This document shows, piece after piece, positions 34,076-42,803 of a DNA stretch of 64,000 nt. The translations under genes and the position numbers were made by a program. The DNA is from Phycisphaerae bacterium. Its GTDB lineage: Bacteria > Planctomycetota > Phycisphaerae > Phycisphaerales > UBA1924. The notes beneath the pieces are model-generated. The model searched no databases. It saw only the letters and a program-made list of their open reading frames with translations, and was not told where the DNA came from. Position 1 is the first letter of the stretch, and each line of letters begins with the position of its first letter. Location of the stretch: positions 48,913 to 112,912 of the forward strand of contig BQMO01000019.1 of NCBI GenBank assembly GCA_022180725.1, written 5' to 3'.

Positions 34076-34246
34076 TTACTTGCAGCACCCGCAGCAGGCG
34101 CAGCCCGGGCCGCACGTGCACGTGCCGCCCTCGCAGCACGGGCAGGTTGCGCCGCAGGCGCAGCCCGAACCGCAGCAGGAATCCGAGGCGGCGGGGCCGC
34201 CGGTGGTCGCCGCGAACACCACGAACGATGACAGAAGCGTCAACAT
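34076..34246 (-). CDS. Metallothionein-like cysteine-rich small protein (56 residues)
   Basis: An overlooked 56-residue protein. A hydrophobic N-terminus (MLTLLSSFVVFAATTGGPAA) that could be a signal peptide is followed by a block of 14 cysteines in 32 residues (SDSCCGSGCACGATCPCCEG then GTCTCGPGCACCGCCK), mostly C-C, C-x-C and C-x-x-C pairs, with almost nothing else but Gly, Ala, Ser, Thr and Pro. This is the composition of metallothioneins and would chelate Zn, Cu or Cd thiolate clusters. The ATG at 34246 has AAAGGAA eight bases ahead. A terminator hairpin follows the TAA. The neighbours on both sides also carry Cys motifs. The function is inferred from composition. Confidence 0.65.
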   Translation of the reverse strand: MLTLLSSFVVFAATTGGPAASDSCCGSGCACGATCPCCEGGTCTCGPGCACCGCCK

Positions 34247-34382
34247 GACAGGTTCCTTTCATGGAGTGATTTGATTCATGCGAGGATGCACACCCCTGAT
34301 CGCACAGCGCGACACAGTCGGGGACACACTCGGGACAAGGGCTATCGCATGGCGTGCCGCACGAGCGCGCCGGGGCGATGAT

Positions 34383-34748
34383 CTAGATGGTCCAGATGCA
34401 CAGTCTGGCCCGTCGCGTCCGCGCATCGGGCGTCAGAGAGTGAAGGTCAATCCGCGGGGTCACGGACCCCGCATCGCCGAGGGACCATGGGGTCGCCGTG
34501 CGCGTTTCTGCCTCGCGGACGGCGGGTGCCTGCACGACCCGTGTCCTGACAGACGTTTCGGCACGGAGTTCGGGGGTCGGTGGTCGGGCCGGCTCGCGCG
34601 GGGCGCATCCATTCCGTCCGCCGGCGTCCATCGAGGCGGGGCAGCAGCAACAGCAGCAGCATGGAGGCTGAGAGTTGGATGCGTGCTCGGCGCGAACCGC
34701 CGGCGTGACCCATGCCAAGACCGGCTGGATCGCGGCGAGCACGAGCAT
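34383..34748 (-). CDS. Possible secreted protein with a run of seven cysteines
   Basis: A possible 121-residue protein: a signal-like N-terminus (MLVLAAIQPVLAWVTPAVRA) then Ser-Gln-Pro-Pro followed by seven consecutive cysteines and Pro, then a Pro/Arg/Ala/Thr-rich tail without clear fold. A typical signal peptide cleavage site (VRA-EH) lies just before the Cys run. I find no Shine-Dalgarno site at ATG 34748, so the start is uncertain. The composition and place next to the metallothionein-like gene support a metal-related role, but this could be a chance reading frame. A frame on the opposite strand (34278-34805) was judged less likely. Confidence 0.35.
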   Translation of the reverse strand: MLVLAAIQPVLAWVTPAVRAEHASNSQPPCCCCCCCPASMDAGGRNGCAPREPARPPTPELRAETSVRTRVVQAPAVREAETRTATPWSLGDAGSVTPRIDLHSLTPDARTRRARLCIWTI

Positions 34749-34765
34749 GACCACGCGGGAAATCA

Positions 34766-34789
34766 CGACAGTATTATACGGTATTGTCG
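34766..34789. promoter_or_regulatory. 24-bp dyad between divergent genes
   Basis: CGACAGTATTATACGGTATTGTCG is symmetric at 18 of 24 positions (CGACA...TGTCG ends, TAT/ATA inside) and AT-rich against the local background. It contains TATAAT-like hexamers on the minus strand. It lies between the Cys-run gene and the BamD-like gene, a plausible place for a repressor or metalloregulator to act. Confidence 0.4.
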
Positions 34790-34858
34790 GTGCCCGGGTT
34801 CGTGACAATCGCTGGGAGATCATGCGTCCTGCTCGGGCGAGGTATGCTTGTGTCCGAT

Positions 34859-35905
34859 ATGCAACCGCCCACCCAAACTTTCCGTGGCCGATGCCTGTTC
34901 ACATGCCCGGTGTTCGCGGGCGTGTTGCTCGGGATGCTCGGCGCGTGCGGCTCATCATCCAAGGTGTCCACCGTGGACGCACGCGCCGACACGACACGCC
35001 GCGAGGCGGTGATCGAAGCGGACCGCGGCGTGGTCGCCGACGCCCGTCGCCTGCTGGCGCAGGATCGTCCCGGCGAGGCCAAGAGTCTCCTGTCGGCGTG
35101 GATTGAAACGGAAGGTAACCGCCGCAGCCCGTACTACCCCGAAGCGCTGTACCTTCGCGGCAATGCCAAACTCGCGCTCGGCGATGAGTTTGATTCGTTG
35201 TACGACTATGAGCGGGTGGCGCGGGACCACGCGGGGTCCGAGGTCTTTGCCGCGGCGCTGGAGCGCGAGTTCGACGTCGCCAAGATGTACCTGGATGGGC
35301 TGCGTCGCCGGGCGTTCGGGCTTCGGATCGACACCGGCGTGAACGTGGCGGAAGAAATCATCCTGCGCATCAACGAGCGACTTCCCGGGAGCGTCTTGGC
35401 CGAGCGGGCTCTGTTGGAACTGGCGGATTACTACTACCGGACGCGCGATCTGCCGATGGCGGCGGAGACGTACGACGTCTTCCTGGATGCATTTCCGCGG
35501 AGCACGAAGAGGCCTCTGGCCTTGCAACGACGTGCGTTCGCGACCATCGCGCAGTACAAGGGTCCGCGGCACGACGCGGGCGGGCTGATCGAAGCGAAAC
35601 TCCAGATCGAGCAGTTCCAGCGGGAGTTTCCGGTCGATGCCGAACGACTCGGGATGTCCGACGCGCTCCAGGCGCGCCTGGATGAGTCCGCCGCCGAGCA
35701 GTACCTGGTGACGGCCCGGTGGTACCTGGATCGCGGCGACGAACCCGCCGGAAGGCTGGTGCTGACCAGGCTGTTGTACACCCACCCGACGAGCGGCCCG
35801 GCGCGTGACGCGCTGACCCTCTTCGAGCAGCACGGCTGGCCCTTGCCGGGGGCATCCGCCTCGGGATCACCCGGCCGGCAGGACACGTCCCGCGCGACGC
35901 CGTGA
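34859..35905 (+). CDS. bamD: BamD-like outer membrane assembly lipoprotein (TPR family)
   Basis: A lipoprotein of about 348 residues with a BamD/ComL-like fold. A lipobox (VLLGMLGAC, Cys about residue 30) anchors it; the mature part is a string of TPR-like helical pairs (ARRLLAQDRPGEAKSLLSAWIE, ALYLRGNAKLALGDEFDSLYDYERV, ELADYYYRTRDLPMAAETYDVFLDAFP...), the normal BamD layout, longer than the E. coli protein by about 100 residues. It would help the BAM complex insert beta-barrels in the outer membrane. Start codons at 34844 and 34859 are both possible; neither has a good Shine-Dalgarno site. lptE follows six bases after the stop. Confidence 0.75.
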   Translation: MQPPTQTFRGRCLFTCPVFAGVLLGMLGACGSSSKVSTVDARADTTRREAVIEADRGVVADARRLLAQDRPGEAKSLLSAWIETEGNRRSPYYPEALYLRGNAKLALGDEFDSLYDYERVARDHAGSEVFAAALEREFDVAKMYLDGLRRRAFGLRIDTGVNVAEEIILRINERLPGSVLAERALLELADYYYRTRDLPMAAETYDVFLDAFPRSTKRPLALQRRAFATIAQYKGPRHDAGGLIEAKLQIEQFQREFPVDAERLGMSDALQARLDESAAEQYLVTARWYLDRGDEPAGRLVLTRLLYTHPTSGPARDALTLFEQHGWPLPGASASGSPGRQDTSRATP

Positions 35906-35911
35906 GTTTGT

Positions 35912-36445
35912 ATGCGTGAACGCCTGAATCAACCCCTTGCTTGGTGTGCGATGGTTGGGCTGGCCGGCGCGGGGTCGGGGTGCGCGAGCGATGCGCGGCA
36001 GGGGTACTCGTTTTCCTCGACCATGCCGGAGGGGATCACGACCGTCTCGGTGCCCGTGTTCGAGAACTACACGTTCGACGTGGGGCTGGAGGCCGAACTG
36101 ACCGAAGCAGTGATCAAGGAACTCCAGCGCACGTCCGGGGTGCGGGTCGTGCAGGGGGGCGGGGCGGATTCGTCACTCAAGGGGGCGATTACCTCGAGCG
36201 AACTCCGCCGCTTGACCCTCGAACGGGGCACCGGGCTGGTGCAGGAACTCGCCCTGACGATCGTGGTGGACTTTGACTGGAAGCACAACCGCACGGGCCA
36301 GGTGCTGACGAGCCGGCGGAACTTCGCGGCCTCGGACACGTTCGTGCCCGCCAAACCGACCGGGGAGCGGATCGAAACCGGGCGGCACGCCGCCGTGCAG
36401 CGACTGGCCAAGGACCTGGTCGCGGAACTGCGGAGCGGGTGGTAA
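35912..36445 (+). CDS. lptE: LptE-like LPS assembly lipoprotein
   Basis: A 177-residue lipoprotein with Cys24 in the lipobox (AGAGSGC). The mature part has SVPVFENYTFDVGLEAELTEAVIKELQRTSGVRVV, which is the LptE signature (F-x-N-x-T then the V-x-x-x-L-T-x-A-x-x-x-E helix), followed by beta strands (SSLKGAITSSELRRLTLE). LptE plugs the LptD barrel and places lipopolysaccharide in the outer leaflet. It starts six bases after the BamD-like gene, forming an outer-membrane biogenesis pair. It implies an LPS-bearing diderm organism. Confidence 0.85.
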   Translation: MRERLNQPLAWCAMVGLAGAGSGCASDARQGYSFSSTMPEGITTVSVPVFENYTFDVGLEAELTEAVIKELQRTSGVRVVQGGGADSSLKGAITSSELRRLTLERGTGLVQELALTIVVDFDWKHNRTGQVLTSRRNFAASDTFVPAKPTGERIETGRHAAVQRLAKDLVAELRSGW

Positions 36446-36670
36446 ACACCCCCGGCGCCGGGCTTCGAGGGGACGAACAACTCGTCCTCGGCCTCGGTAC
36501 TACGTATGTACGGCATACCTTTGGGTGTCGGGTATCGGACGGATTGCCCATCTTCGTGCATCCGCACGGGGCGCAAGCCGAGAATAGAAGTACGGGACAG
36601 ATCGTTACGGGCCGCGGCGTGGCGGAAGTGGTGTCAGGCGTCTTGAGCGGGTGAAGGAGATCGAACTCGG

Positions 36671-38716
36671 ATGGGTGAACTGCGAACCATCGTGAGCGCT
36701 TCGAGCGAAGGGCCGAACGGGAACGGGCGTCCGGCGCGGCCGCCGGAGCAGCCGCGCACGGCGGGGCAGGGGCTGCCGCCGGGGCCAAGCCGCCTGCCCT
36801 TCATGCTGCTCTCGCTGGGCATCATGGGCGTGCTGATGTTCATGCTGTTCTCGGGGCGGACCGGGGGCGAGCGCATCACGCCGGAGCAGTTCCAGACCCT
36901 CTACCAGAACCAGCACATTCTGCCCGGGTCGGTCGTGGTGCGCGATGACCGGGTGATCGCCAAGCGCAAGCCCGGGCCGGACTCGAAGGAAGAGTCGGTC
37001 GTCTACGTGCCCATCAACGCGACCTCCAAGGAAGCCACGATGAAGGTCGTGCAGGAGGTGACGGGGGGCAACTACGACGCGCAGCCGGCCTCGCCCTGGG
37101 CGAGCATTCTGCTGTTCTTCGGGCCGGTGCTGCTCATGGTGTTCCTGGTGTGGTTCCTCATCTCGCGCGTCTTCCGCGGCGGGGCGGGGGGCGCGGGGAT
37201 GCTGGGCAGTTTCGGGAAGTCGCGTCACAAGACGATGAACAAGGAGATGACGGGCATCACGTTCGCCGACGTGGCCGGCATCGAGGAAGCCAAGGAAGAA
37301 GTCACCGAGATCATCGAGTTCCTGCGGAACCCCAAGAAGTTCACGAAACTGGGGGGGCGCATCCCGCGCGGGGTGCTGCTCATCGGGGACCCCGGGTGCG
37401 GGAAGACGCTGCTGGCCAAGGCCATCGCGGGCGAAGCGGACGTGCCCTTCTTCAGCATCTCGGGGTCGGACTTCGTCGAGATGTTCGTCGGAGTCGGGGC
37501 GAGCCGCGTCCGCGACCTCTTCAAGCAGGCGAAGGACTCGGCCCCGTGCATCATCTTCCTGGACGAGATCGACGCGGTGGGGCGCCGTCGCGGCTCGGGG
37601 TTCGTCTCGGGCGGGCACGACGAACGCGAGCAGACGCTCAACGCCATCCTGGTGGAGATGGACGGGTTCGCGCCCGCCGACGGGGTGATCGTGATCGCGG
37701 CGACAAACCGATCGGACGTGCTCGACCCGGCGCTGACCCGCCCCGGGCGGTTCGACCGGCAGGTGCAGGTGCCGCTGCCGGACGTGAAGGGACGGCTGGA
37801 AATCCTGAAGGTGCACAGCAAGAAGGTGAAACTCGGGCCGAACGTGGATTTGGAGCGGATCGCGCGGGGCACGCCCGGCTTTTCGGGGGCGGACCTGGCG
37901 GCGATCATCAACGAGGGCGCCATCGCCGCCACCATGGCGGACAAGGAGTTCATCGAGCACGCGGACCTGGAGGAGGCCCGCGACAAGGTGAAGTTCGGGC
38001 GGGCGCGCAAAAGCCGGAAACTGGACGCGGCGGAGAACCTGGCCACGGCGTACCACGAGGCCGGGCACGCCGTGGTGCAGGTCCTTTCACCCGACGCGGA
38101 CCCCTTGCACAAGGTGACAATCATCCCGCGGGGGAACTACGGCGGGGCGACGTTCAGCCTGCCCGAGAAGGACCGCTGGGGCTACGGGCAGAAGTGGCTG
38201 CGGGCGACGATGGCGGTGCTGTGCGGGGGGCGGATCGCCGAGCAGCGGGCCACGGGCGACATCGGCTCGGGCGCCGCGATGGACATCGCGCAGGTGACGC
38301 AGATGGCGAGGAAGATGGTGCTCGAATGGGGCATGAGCGACAAGCTCGGGTTCGTGCGGTACGAGGGCACGGACTCGCGCGAGATGTTCCAGCCCGAGCG
38401 CGATTACTCCGACCAGACGGCGCTGCTGATCGACGCGGAAGTTCGGCGCATCGTGGACGAGGCGTACACGCAGGCCGAGAAGGTCCTGAACGAGCACTGG
38501 GACAAGGTCGTGCGCGTGGCCGAGGCATTGCTGCGGTACGAGACGCTGACGCAGGACGACGTGAACCGGCTGATGCGGGGCGAAGAGTTGACCAGGCCCG
38601 TGAGCGTGAGCGAGCAGCTCAAAGCCGAGGAACGCCGCAAGGCGGCCCAGGCGGTGGTGGACCAGCTCGACGCCCCGGGCGACGCGCCGGCGGGGGCGGT
38701 GCCCAAGCCCGCCTAG
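36671..38716 (+). CDS. ftsH: ATP-dependent zinc metalloprotease FtsH
   Basis: A 681-residue membrane-bound AAA+ protease for quality control of membrane proteins. It has a first transmembrane helix at about 36-58, a second at about 137-160, an AAA domain with Walker A GDPGCGKT (about 238-245, Asp/Cys instead of the usual Pro/Thr of GPPGTGKT), Walker [10 protein letters not shown], the SRH region [15 protein letters not shown], and the zinc site HEAGH at about 461-465. The length is normal. AAGGAGA lies 10 bases ahead of ATG 36671. The first 225 bases after lptE hold no other gene, so ftsH is probably transcribed on its own. Confidence 0.95.
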   Translation: MGELRTIVSASSEGPNGNGRPARPPEQPRTAGQGLPPGPSRLPFMLLSLGIMGVLMFMLFSGRTGGERITPEQFQTLYQNQHILPGSVVVRDDRVIAKRKPGPDSKEESVVYVPINATSKEATMKVVQEVTGGNYDAQPASPWASILLFFGPVLLMVFLVWFLISRVFRGGAGGAGMLGSFGKSRHKTMNKEMTGITFADVAGIEEAKEEVTEIIEFLRNPKKFTKLGGRIPRGVLLIGDPGCGKTLLAKAIAGEADVPFFSISGSDFVEMFVGVGASRVRDLFKQAKDSAPCIIFLDEIDAVGRRRGSGFVSGGHDEREQTLNAILVEMDGFAPADGVIVIAATNRSDVLDPALTRPGRFDRQVQVPLPDVKGRLEILKVHSKKVKLGPNVDLERIARGTPGFSGADLAAIINEGAIAATMADKEFIEHADLEEARDKVKFGRARKSRKLDAAENLATAYHEAGHAVVQVLSPDADPLHKVTIIPRGNYGGATFSLPEKDRWGYGQKWLRATMAVLCGGRIAEQRATGDIGSGAAMDIAQVTQMARKMVLEWGMSDKLGFVRYEGTDSREMFQPERDYSDQTALLIDAEVRRIVDEAYTQAEKVLNEHWDKVVRVAEALLRYETLTQDDVNRLMRGEELTRPVSVSEQLKAEERRKAAQAVVDQLDAPGDAPAGAVPKPA

Positions 38717-38745
38717 AAAAACACCCCGGAACCGAGCCGGGGTGT
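38717..38745 (-). terminator. Terminator of the PepSY-like gene, touching the ftsH stop
   Basis: ACACCCCGG (38721-38729) and CCGGGGTGT (38737-38745) form a perfect 9-bp stem with a 7-base loop. On the minus strand it is followed by TTTTT and then the ftsH stop codon, so it ends transcription from the gene at 38779. For ftsH it gives a hairpin but no U-tract. Confidence 0.75.
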
Positions 38746-38778
38746 GGGTGAAGCATAGAAATTAAGTTAGGCGCGTAT

Positions 38779-39915
38779 TCAGGAGTCGAGGACGACGCCG
38801 GTGACGGCGTGGACCTTGACGGAGCGTTCGCGCGCCCCGTTCAAGACCTTGATCTCGTAGATGGGTGCCCCAAGGCGCGTGCCGATCTCAAACTCGGAAA
38901 CCTCGCCGACGGTGACGGCGAGGGCCGCGGCCATGGCACGGGCCGGGGTGATGGCGTTGTGATCGCCCAGGGCGGCGATGAACGCGCGAAGGGCGTTGAC
39001 ATCGCCGGCGTCGAGGAGTTCACGCTCCGTCCGCGTGGCGAATGTCGAGGGGTTGACGTAGATCTCGGTGCCGTACGCGGCGCCGGGCACGGCGGCGAGC
39101 ACCTCGACCTCGGTGACGTAGCGCTGGCGCTTGAACTTGGCCTCGATGAAGCCCATCGTCGGACGGTTCTGCATCGCGGCGATGATGGCGCGGTTCAACA
39201 CGTCAGCCTGGCCGGTGAGAATCGGCTCGCCTGTACCGCCCGGAGGTGGCGGGGGCGTGGTGCCGCCGCCCGAACCACCCGAAGGGGGTTGGGTTGTGCC
39301 GCCGTTGCCGCCGTTGCCGCCGTTACCGCCGGAGGGTGGCGGGGTGGTGTCGTCGCCTTCGGTGCTGATGCGAATGACGCGCCCCGTGGTGACGTTGAGG
39401 TACACCTCGCTGCGCACGCTGGCCGCATGGGTCGTGACCTTGTAGACCAGGGTGCCGCCGTCGTTGACAAAGCGGACGTCGGTTACGAGTTGGTGATTCG
39501 TCGCGTTCGACGCCGCGGCGGCCACCTGGGCGAAGGGCATGCGGATGGTCATTCTCGCACCCTGCACGGCCAGGATGGTGCGGGTGTCGCCGCCGCCCGG
39601 GGTCTCACGGCGGACACGAATGAGCGCGCCCGAACGGGCGTCGATCATGACGCGGATGAGTTCGCGTGCGCCGCTGGCGCCGAGTTCACCCTTGTACACC
39701 CAGCGCGTGCCCTCCAACTCCAGTTGAAGGCGGATCAGGGTGGCGCCGGACGCCTGGGCCTTGACGGCCTGCACGGCGCGCGCGATGGGGATGATGGTCG
39801 AGTTGGCGGGAAGAACCACGCCGGGGCCGAAGTCATCGGCCCCCGCGCCGTAGACGCCGGGAACTCCGCCGAGCAGGCAACCGGCCAGCACAATCGAACG
39901 CGCGACGCGAATCAT
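38779..39915 (-). CDS. Secreted PepSY-like domain protein
   Basis: A 378-residue exported protein. Signal peptide about 1-24 (VPGVYGA). Two PepSY-like repeats occupy about 35-180 (IARAVQAVKAQASGATLIRLQLELEGTRWVYKGEL; MIDARSGALIRVRRE; VTTGRVIRIS), and a second pair after the linker (about 230-378; AIIAAMQNRPTMGFIEAKFKRQRYVTEVEVLA; ARSVKVHAVTGVVLDS). A Gly/Asn/Pro/Thr-rich linker (about 183-225) joins them. PepSY domains bind or inhibit proteases or metals. ATG 39915 has AAGGAGA five bases upstream. Bounded by its own terminator. Confidence 0.75.
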   Translation of the reverse strand: MIRVARSIVLAGCLLGGVPGVYGAGADDFGPGVVLPANSTIIPIARAVQAVKAQASGATLIRLQLELEGTRWVYKGELGASGARELIRVMIDARSGALIRVRRETPGGGDTRTILAVQGARMTIRMPFAQVAAAASNATNHQLVTDVRFVNDGGTLVYKVTTHAASVRSEVYLNVTTGRVIRISTEGDDTTPPPSGGNGGNGGNGGTTQPPSGGSGGGTTPPPPPGGTGEPILTGQADVLNRAIIAAMQNRPTMGFIEAKFKRQRYVTEVEVLAAVPGAAYGTEIYVNPSTFATRTERELLDAGDVNALRAFIAALGDHNAITPARAMAAALAVTVGEVSEFEIGTRLGAPIYEIKVLNGARERSVKVHAVTGVVLDS

Positions 39916-40027
39916 CGAGGTCTCCTTGTAAGTGCGAGGCTCCCACTCGCTTCGACCAAGTGTACCGCGCGCTGTGAAAAGGAAAGAAGAAAATACGACA
40001 AACCAAGGGGTAATGCGGCCCACGAAA

Positions 40028-40570
40028 TCATGGTTCGGGTGAAACACTGGACCGGTGAATCGTGGCCGGTTGGAGTTGAATGGACCGCTCGACGGCAAGC
40101 GACATGAGCATCGAGGCGGCGACTCCGCCGGCGAAGACATACAGCCCCGCCCGGGGTGAAGCGTCGAGCGCGGCCTTGGACGAGGCGAGAACCACCGTGA
40201 CCGCGACCACGTAGACGTCGAGCATGGACCACCGGCCCAACAGGTCGATGAACCGCACCGCCCGGGCGCTTTGAACGTGCGGTAACGGGAAGAACCAAAC
40301 CGCGAGCAGCCCGGCTGACTTGACGAGCGGGAACACCACGGAAAAGACCAGGATGATCGCGGCCAGGAACCGGTGATCCTTCTCCCACAGCACGCGGATG
40401 CCGGTCAGGATGGTGAAGTCGTTCGTCCAGAATACCAGCGTCTCGACCCGCATCACCGGCAGCACCATCCCCGTGATCAGCAGCGCCAGCGAGCCCGCAA
40501 GCCCCGCGGGCACCCACCATCGGCCGGGACACGCTCGCGCCAGGGACATCCGTGCTGAAGCCGTGCTCAC
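40028..40570 (-). CDS. PqiA-like inner-membrane protein
   Basis: A 180-residue integral membrane protein with four hydrophobic helices (GLAGSLALLITGMVLPVM, FLAAIILVFSVVFPLVKSAGLLAVWFF, MLDVYVVAVTVVLASS, GLYVFAGGVAASMLMSL). The GRWSMLDVYVVAVT motif is typical of paraquat-inducible PqiA/YebS proteins, which work with MCE proteins in lipid transport between the membranes. The start overlaps the end of rmuC by 4 bases, so it is coupled to that gene. No MCE gene is visible here. Confidence 0.75.
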   Translation of the reverse strand: MSTASARMSLARACPGRWWVPAGLAGSLALLITGMVLPVMRVETLVFWTNDFTILTGIRVLWEKDHRFLAAIILVFSVVFPLVKSAGLLAVWFFPLPHVQSARAVRFIDLLGRWSMLDVYVVAVTVVLASSKAALDASPRAGLYVFAGGVAASMLMSLAVERSIQLQPATIHRSSVSPEP

Positions 40571-41961
40571 GCCGGGTCTCCCTGCCGGGGTGTGGCCGCG
40601 GGCAACGCCCGCACGCGCGATTCGACATGCACCATCGCGGGCAACGCCTTGCCGCTCTTGATCCCCGCGTCCTCGAACTTCCTCAGGGTCGGCTCCAGCC
40701 GGCTCTCGTAACTGGCCACGAAGTCGTTGTATCGCGACGACGCGGCGTCGATGGCCTTGCCCAGACTTGAAACCTTCTCAAACGCGATCGCCGCGCGCTC
40801 ATGCAGTTCCCGTCCCAGGGCGAGCAACTCGTTGGCCTGTTCGTCCAGCCGCTTCTCTCGCCACCCGACGGCCACGGCCCGCAGCAACCCGATGAGCGAC
40901 ACGGGCGACACGATCAGCACATTCTTCGCCGCCGCTTTCTCGAGAATATCCGGCGAGTGCCGCACCGCGGCGTCGAGAAACGGCTCTCCCGGCACGAACA
41001 TCACCACCAGGTCGAGCGAGCCCTCGAACCCGTCCCAGTAGCGCTTGCCCGAAAGTGAAGCGACCTGCTCGTCGAGATGTCGTACAAACCTGTTCATGTG
41101 TTCGAGCCGCTCCGCGTCCGTGGTCGCATTCGCGGCGGCGAGATATGCGTCGGTATTCGTCTTGGCGTCGATCGCAATGCAGCGGTCATTGGGGAGCCGC
41201 ACGATCATGTCCGGGCGGATGGTGGTGCCCGAGCCGTCGCGTGCCGTCCTCTGCTCCTCGAAGGTGCAGTGATGCGACATCCCCGAGAGTTCCGCGACGC
41301 GCCGCAGCGTGAACTCGCCCCATGCGCCGCGCACCTCGGGCCGCGAGAGCGCTTTCACGAGTTTCCCCGTCTCGGCGCGCAGCGATTCGCCCGCCGTGCC
41401 GATGCCCTTCAACTGCTCGGTCAGCGCGCCGCGGTCGCTCGCCCACTGCTGCTGCACCGTCCCGAGTTTCTCGTCGGTTTTCTTCAGCGACTCCCGGATC
41501 GGCTCCAGCATCGCCTCGATCGCGGCCTTGTCCTGCTTTACTTCGCCCGTCGTCTTCTCACGTTCCGTCTTCAGCCGCTGCTCCGCGAGGTTCAGGAACT
41601 CCGCGTTCGACTTCGCGAGCGCCTCGCCGGCCAGCGCCCCGAAACTCGTTTTCAGCCGTTCTTCAAACTTCGCGCCGGTCAGCCGCTCGTTCTCGCGCTC
41701 GGCCCGCTCCGATTCGAGCGATGCTTCCAGCCTCGCCACCGCCGCTCCCGCGCTCGCCAGTGCCGCGCCTGCCGCCTTCAACTCCTCACCCTGCTTCGCG
41801 ACAACCGCCTCCGCCTGCGCGCGTCGCTCGCGCTCCGTTCTCGCCTCCCCCTCGGCCACAGCCACGCGCGCGGCCAAGGTGCCGCGCTGCACCAGCAACC
41901 ACACCACGCCACCCACCGCCCCAACCGCGCTCAGCAACAACACCCAATGCATCGTGTCCAT
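40567..41961 (-). CDS. rmuC: DNA recombination protein RmuC
   Basis: A 464-residue protein: an N-terminal membrane helix (LLLSAVGAVGGVVWLLV), a long coiled coil to about 195, then the RmuC nuclease-like domain (GAWGEFTLRRVAELSGM, IVRLPNDRCIAIDAKTNTDAYLAA, FVPGEPFLDAAVRHSPDILEKAAAKNVLIVSPVSLI). The D-A-K motif is the PD-(D/E)xK-like site. RmuC limits inversions at short repeats in DNA; the mechanism is unclear. ATG 41961. The PqiA-like gene is coupled behind it by a 4-base overlap. Confidence 0.92.
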   Translation of the reverse strand: MDTMHWVLLLSAVGAVGGVVWLLVQRGTLAARVAVAEGEARTERERRAQAEAVVAKQGEELKAAGAALASAGAAVARLEASLESERAERENERLTGAKFEERLKTSFGALAGEALAKSNAEFLNLAEQRLKTEREKTTGEVKQDKAAIEAMLEPIRESLKKTDEKLGTVQQQWASDRGALTEQLKGIGTAGESLRAETGKLVKALSRPEVRGAWGEFTLRRVAELSGMSHHCTFEEQRTARDGSGTTIRPDMIVRLPNDRCIAIDAKTNTDAYLAAANATTDAERLEHMNRFVRHLDEQVASLSGKRYWDGFEGSLDLVVMFVPGEPFLDAAVRHSPDILEKAAAKNVLIVSPVSLIGLLRAVAVGWREKRLDEQANELLALGRELHERAAIAFEKVSSLGKAIDAASSRYNDFVASYESRLEPTLRKFEDAGIKSGKALPAMVHVESRVRALPAATPRQGDPA

Positions 41962-42195
41962 AACCCCAGTGTACCACGCCCCAATCCACTGTCAGGGTTT
42001 CATTCGGAATGGTCCTCCCGGCTTGATTCCTGTTTGGTACTCAAGAACTTCTGAACGCCGGAACTTGTCCCCCTGCCAATTCGGCACATCGAAGCCACTT
42101 CCAAGCCGCCAAGTCCCATTGATTCGCCTCCTCACCCCTAACGCTTCACACATCACACTTCATCTTCCCGGCACGCCCCTTGCCACAGGCCACGC

Positions 42196-42735
42196 GTGGT
42201 CTCCGTCCGCCAACATCCCCCGAATGACTCCAACCCCTGCAATCCGGGGGGTGGGGGGTTCGGCTCTCGCCTGAACCTGCTGCTTTCCTGCGGCAGTTGG
42301 CAGGCCGATCCGTGGGTGGATCGGTTACCCCGCCTGCTCGAGCCGCTGGGCATTCGCTCTCATCAGGCCCACACGGGGGCGCACGCCTCTCGCATCATCA
42401 AGGTCACCCCGATACATGTCGCGGTGGTTGATCTGGCCCTCCCCCTCGATGAGCAGGGCACGCTTCCCGACCCGGACCTGGCCGAGGGCGGCCCGCGGCT
42501 GCTGGAGTTGCTGGCCCGGCTGGAGTCGCCCCCGCCGGTGGTGGCGGTGAAGCGCAGCCGGACGCACCGCGACGACGCGCGCGACATCGCGGCGGCGCTG
42601 CGGCTCGGGGCGTTCGCGGTCATCGACCGCCCGCGCGACCTGGCGGACCTGAATCTCGTGCTCGACGTGCTTCGCCGCTGCCTGGAGCGGCATTACAACG
42701 GATGCTGGCCCCGCATGCCGGGGCCGAACGGCTGA
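42196..42735 (+). CDS. Receiver-like protein upstream of groES
   Basis: A 179-residue soluble protein whose core (about 70-165) resembles a response-regulator receiver: AVVDLALP with a candidate phospho-acceptor Asp, then VVAVKRSRTHRDDARDIAAALRLGAFAVIDRPRDLADLNLVLDVL, where the usual Lys near the end is Arg (DRP). No DNA-binding domain follows, so it would be a stand-alone or pseudo-receiver. The start at GTG 42196 is uncertain; residues before about 30 are low complexity. It ends 68 bases ahead of groES, with a strong hairpin across its stop codon, which suggests a link to stress or chaperonin control. Not a known GroE regulator. Confidence 0.6.
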   Translation: MVSVRQHPPNDSNPCNPGGGGFGSRLNLLLSCGSWQADPWVDRLPRLLEPLGIRSHQAHTGAHASRIIKVTPIHVAVVDLALPLDEQGTLPDPDLAEGGPRLLELLARLESPPPVVAVKRSRTHRDDARDIAAALRLGAFAVIDRPRDLADLNLVLDVLRRCLERHYNGCWPRMPGPNG

Positions 42736-42754
42736 ACGAGCGGTTCGTTCAGCC
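42730..42754 (+). terminator. 10-bp hairpin before groES
   Basis: GGCTGAACGA (42730-42739) and TCGTTCAGCC (42745-42754) pair perfectly around GCGGT. It spans the stop codon of the upstream gene (TGA 42733-42735) and lies 50 bases from groES. It has no U-tract and is not a CIRCE element; it may be a terminator, a pause or an RNA control element of groES. Confidence 0.4.
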
Positions 42755-42803
42755 TCGACCGATGAACAGATGAATGTGGACGATCACTATTCGGAGACAG
42801 AAC

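Noticed and set aside
34635..34665. CAG/CTG trinucleotide run
   Set aside because: It is short and encodes the Cys run on the minus strand; no sign of a longer microsatellite.
34278..34805. Plus-strand open frame in the metal-related patch
   Set aside because: Arg/Gly/Ala/Pro composition without signal or domain, no ribosome binding site; the opposite-strand Cys-run frame is more plausible.
42736..42803. CIRCE element in front of groES
   Set aside because: No TTAGCACTC-N9-GAGTGCTAA or close variant; the palindrome present has a different sequence.
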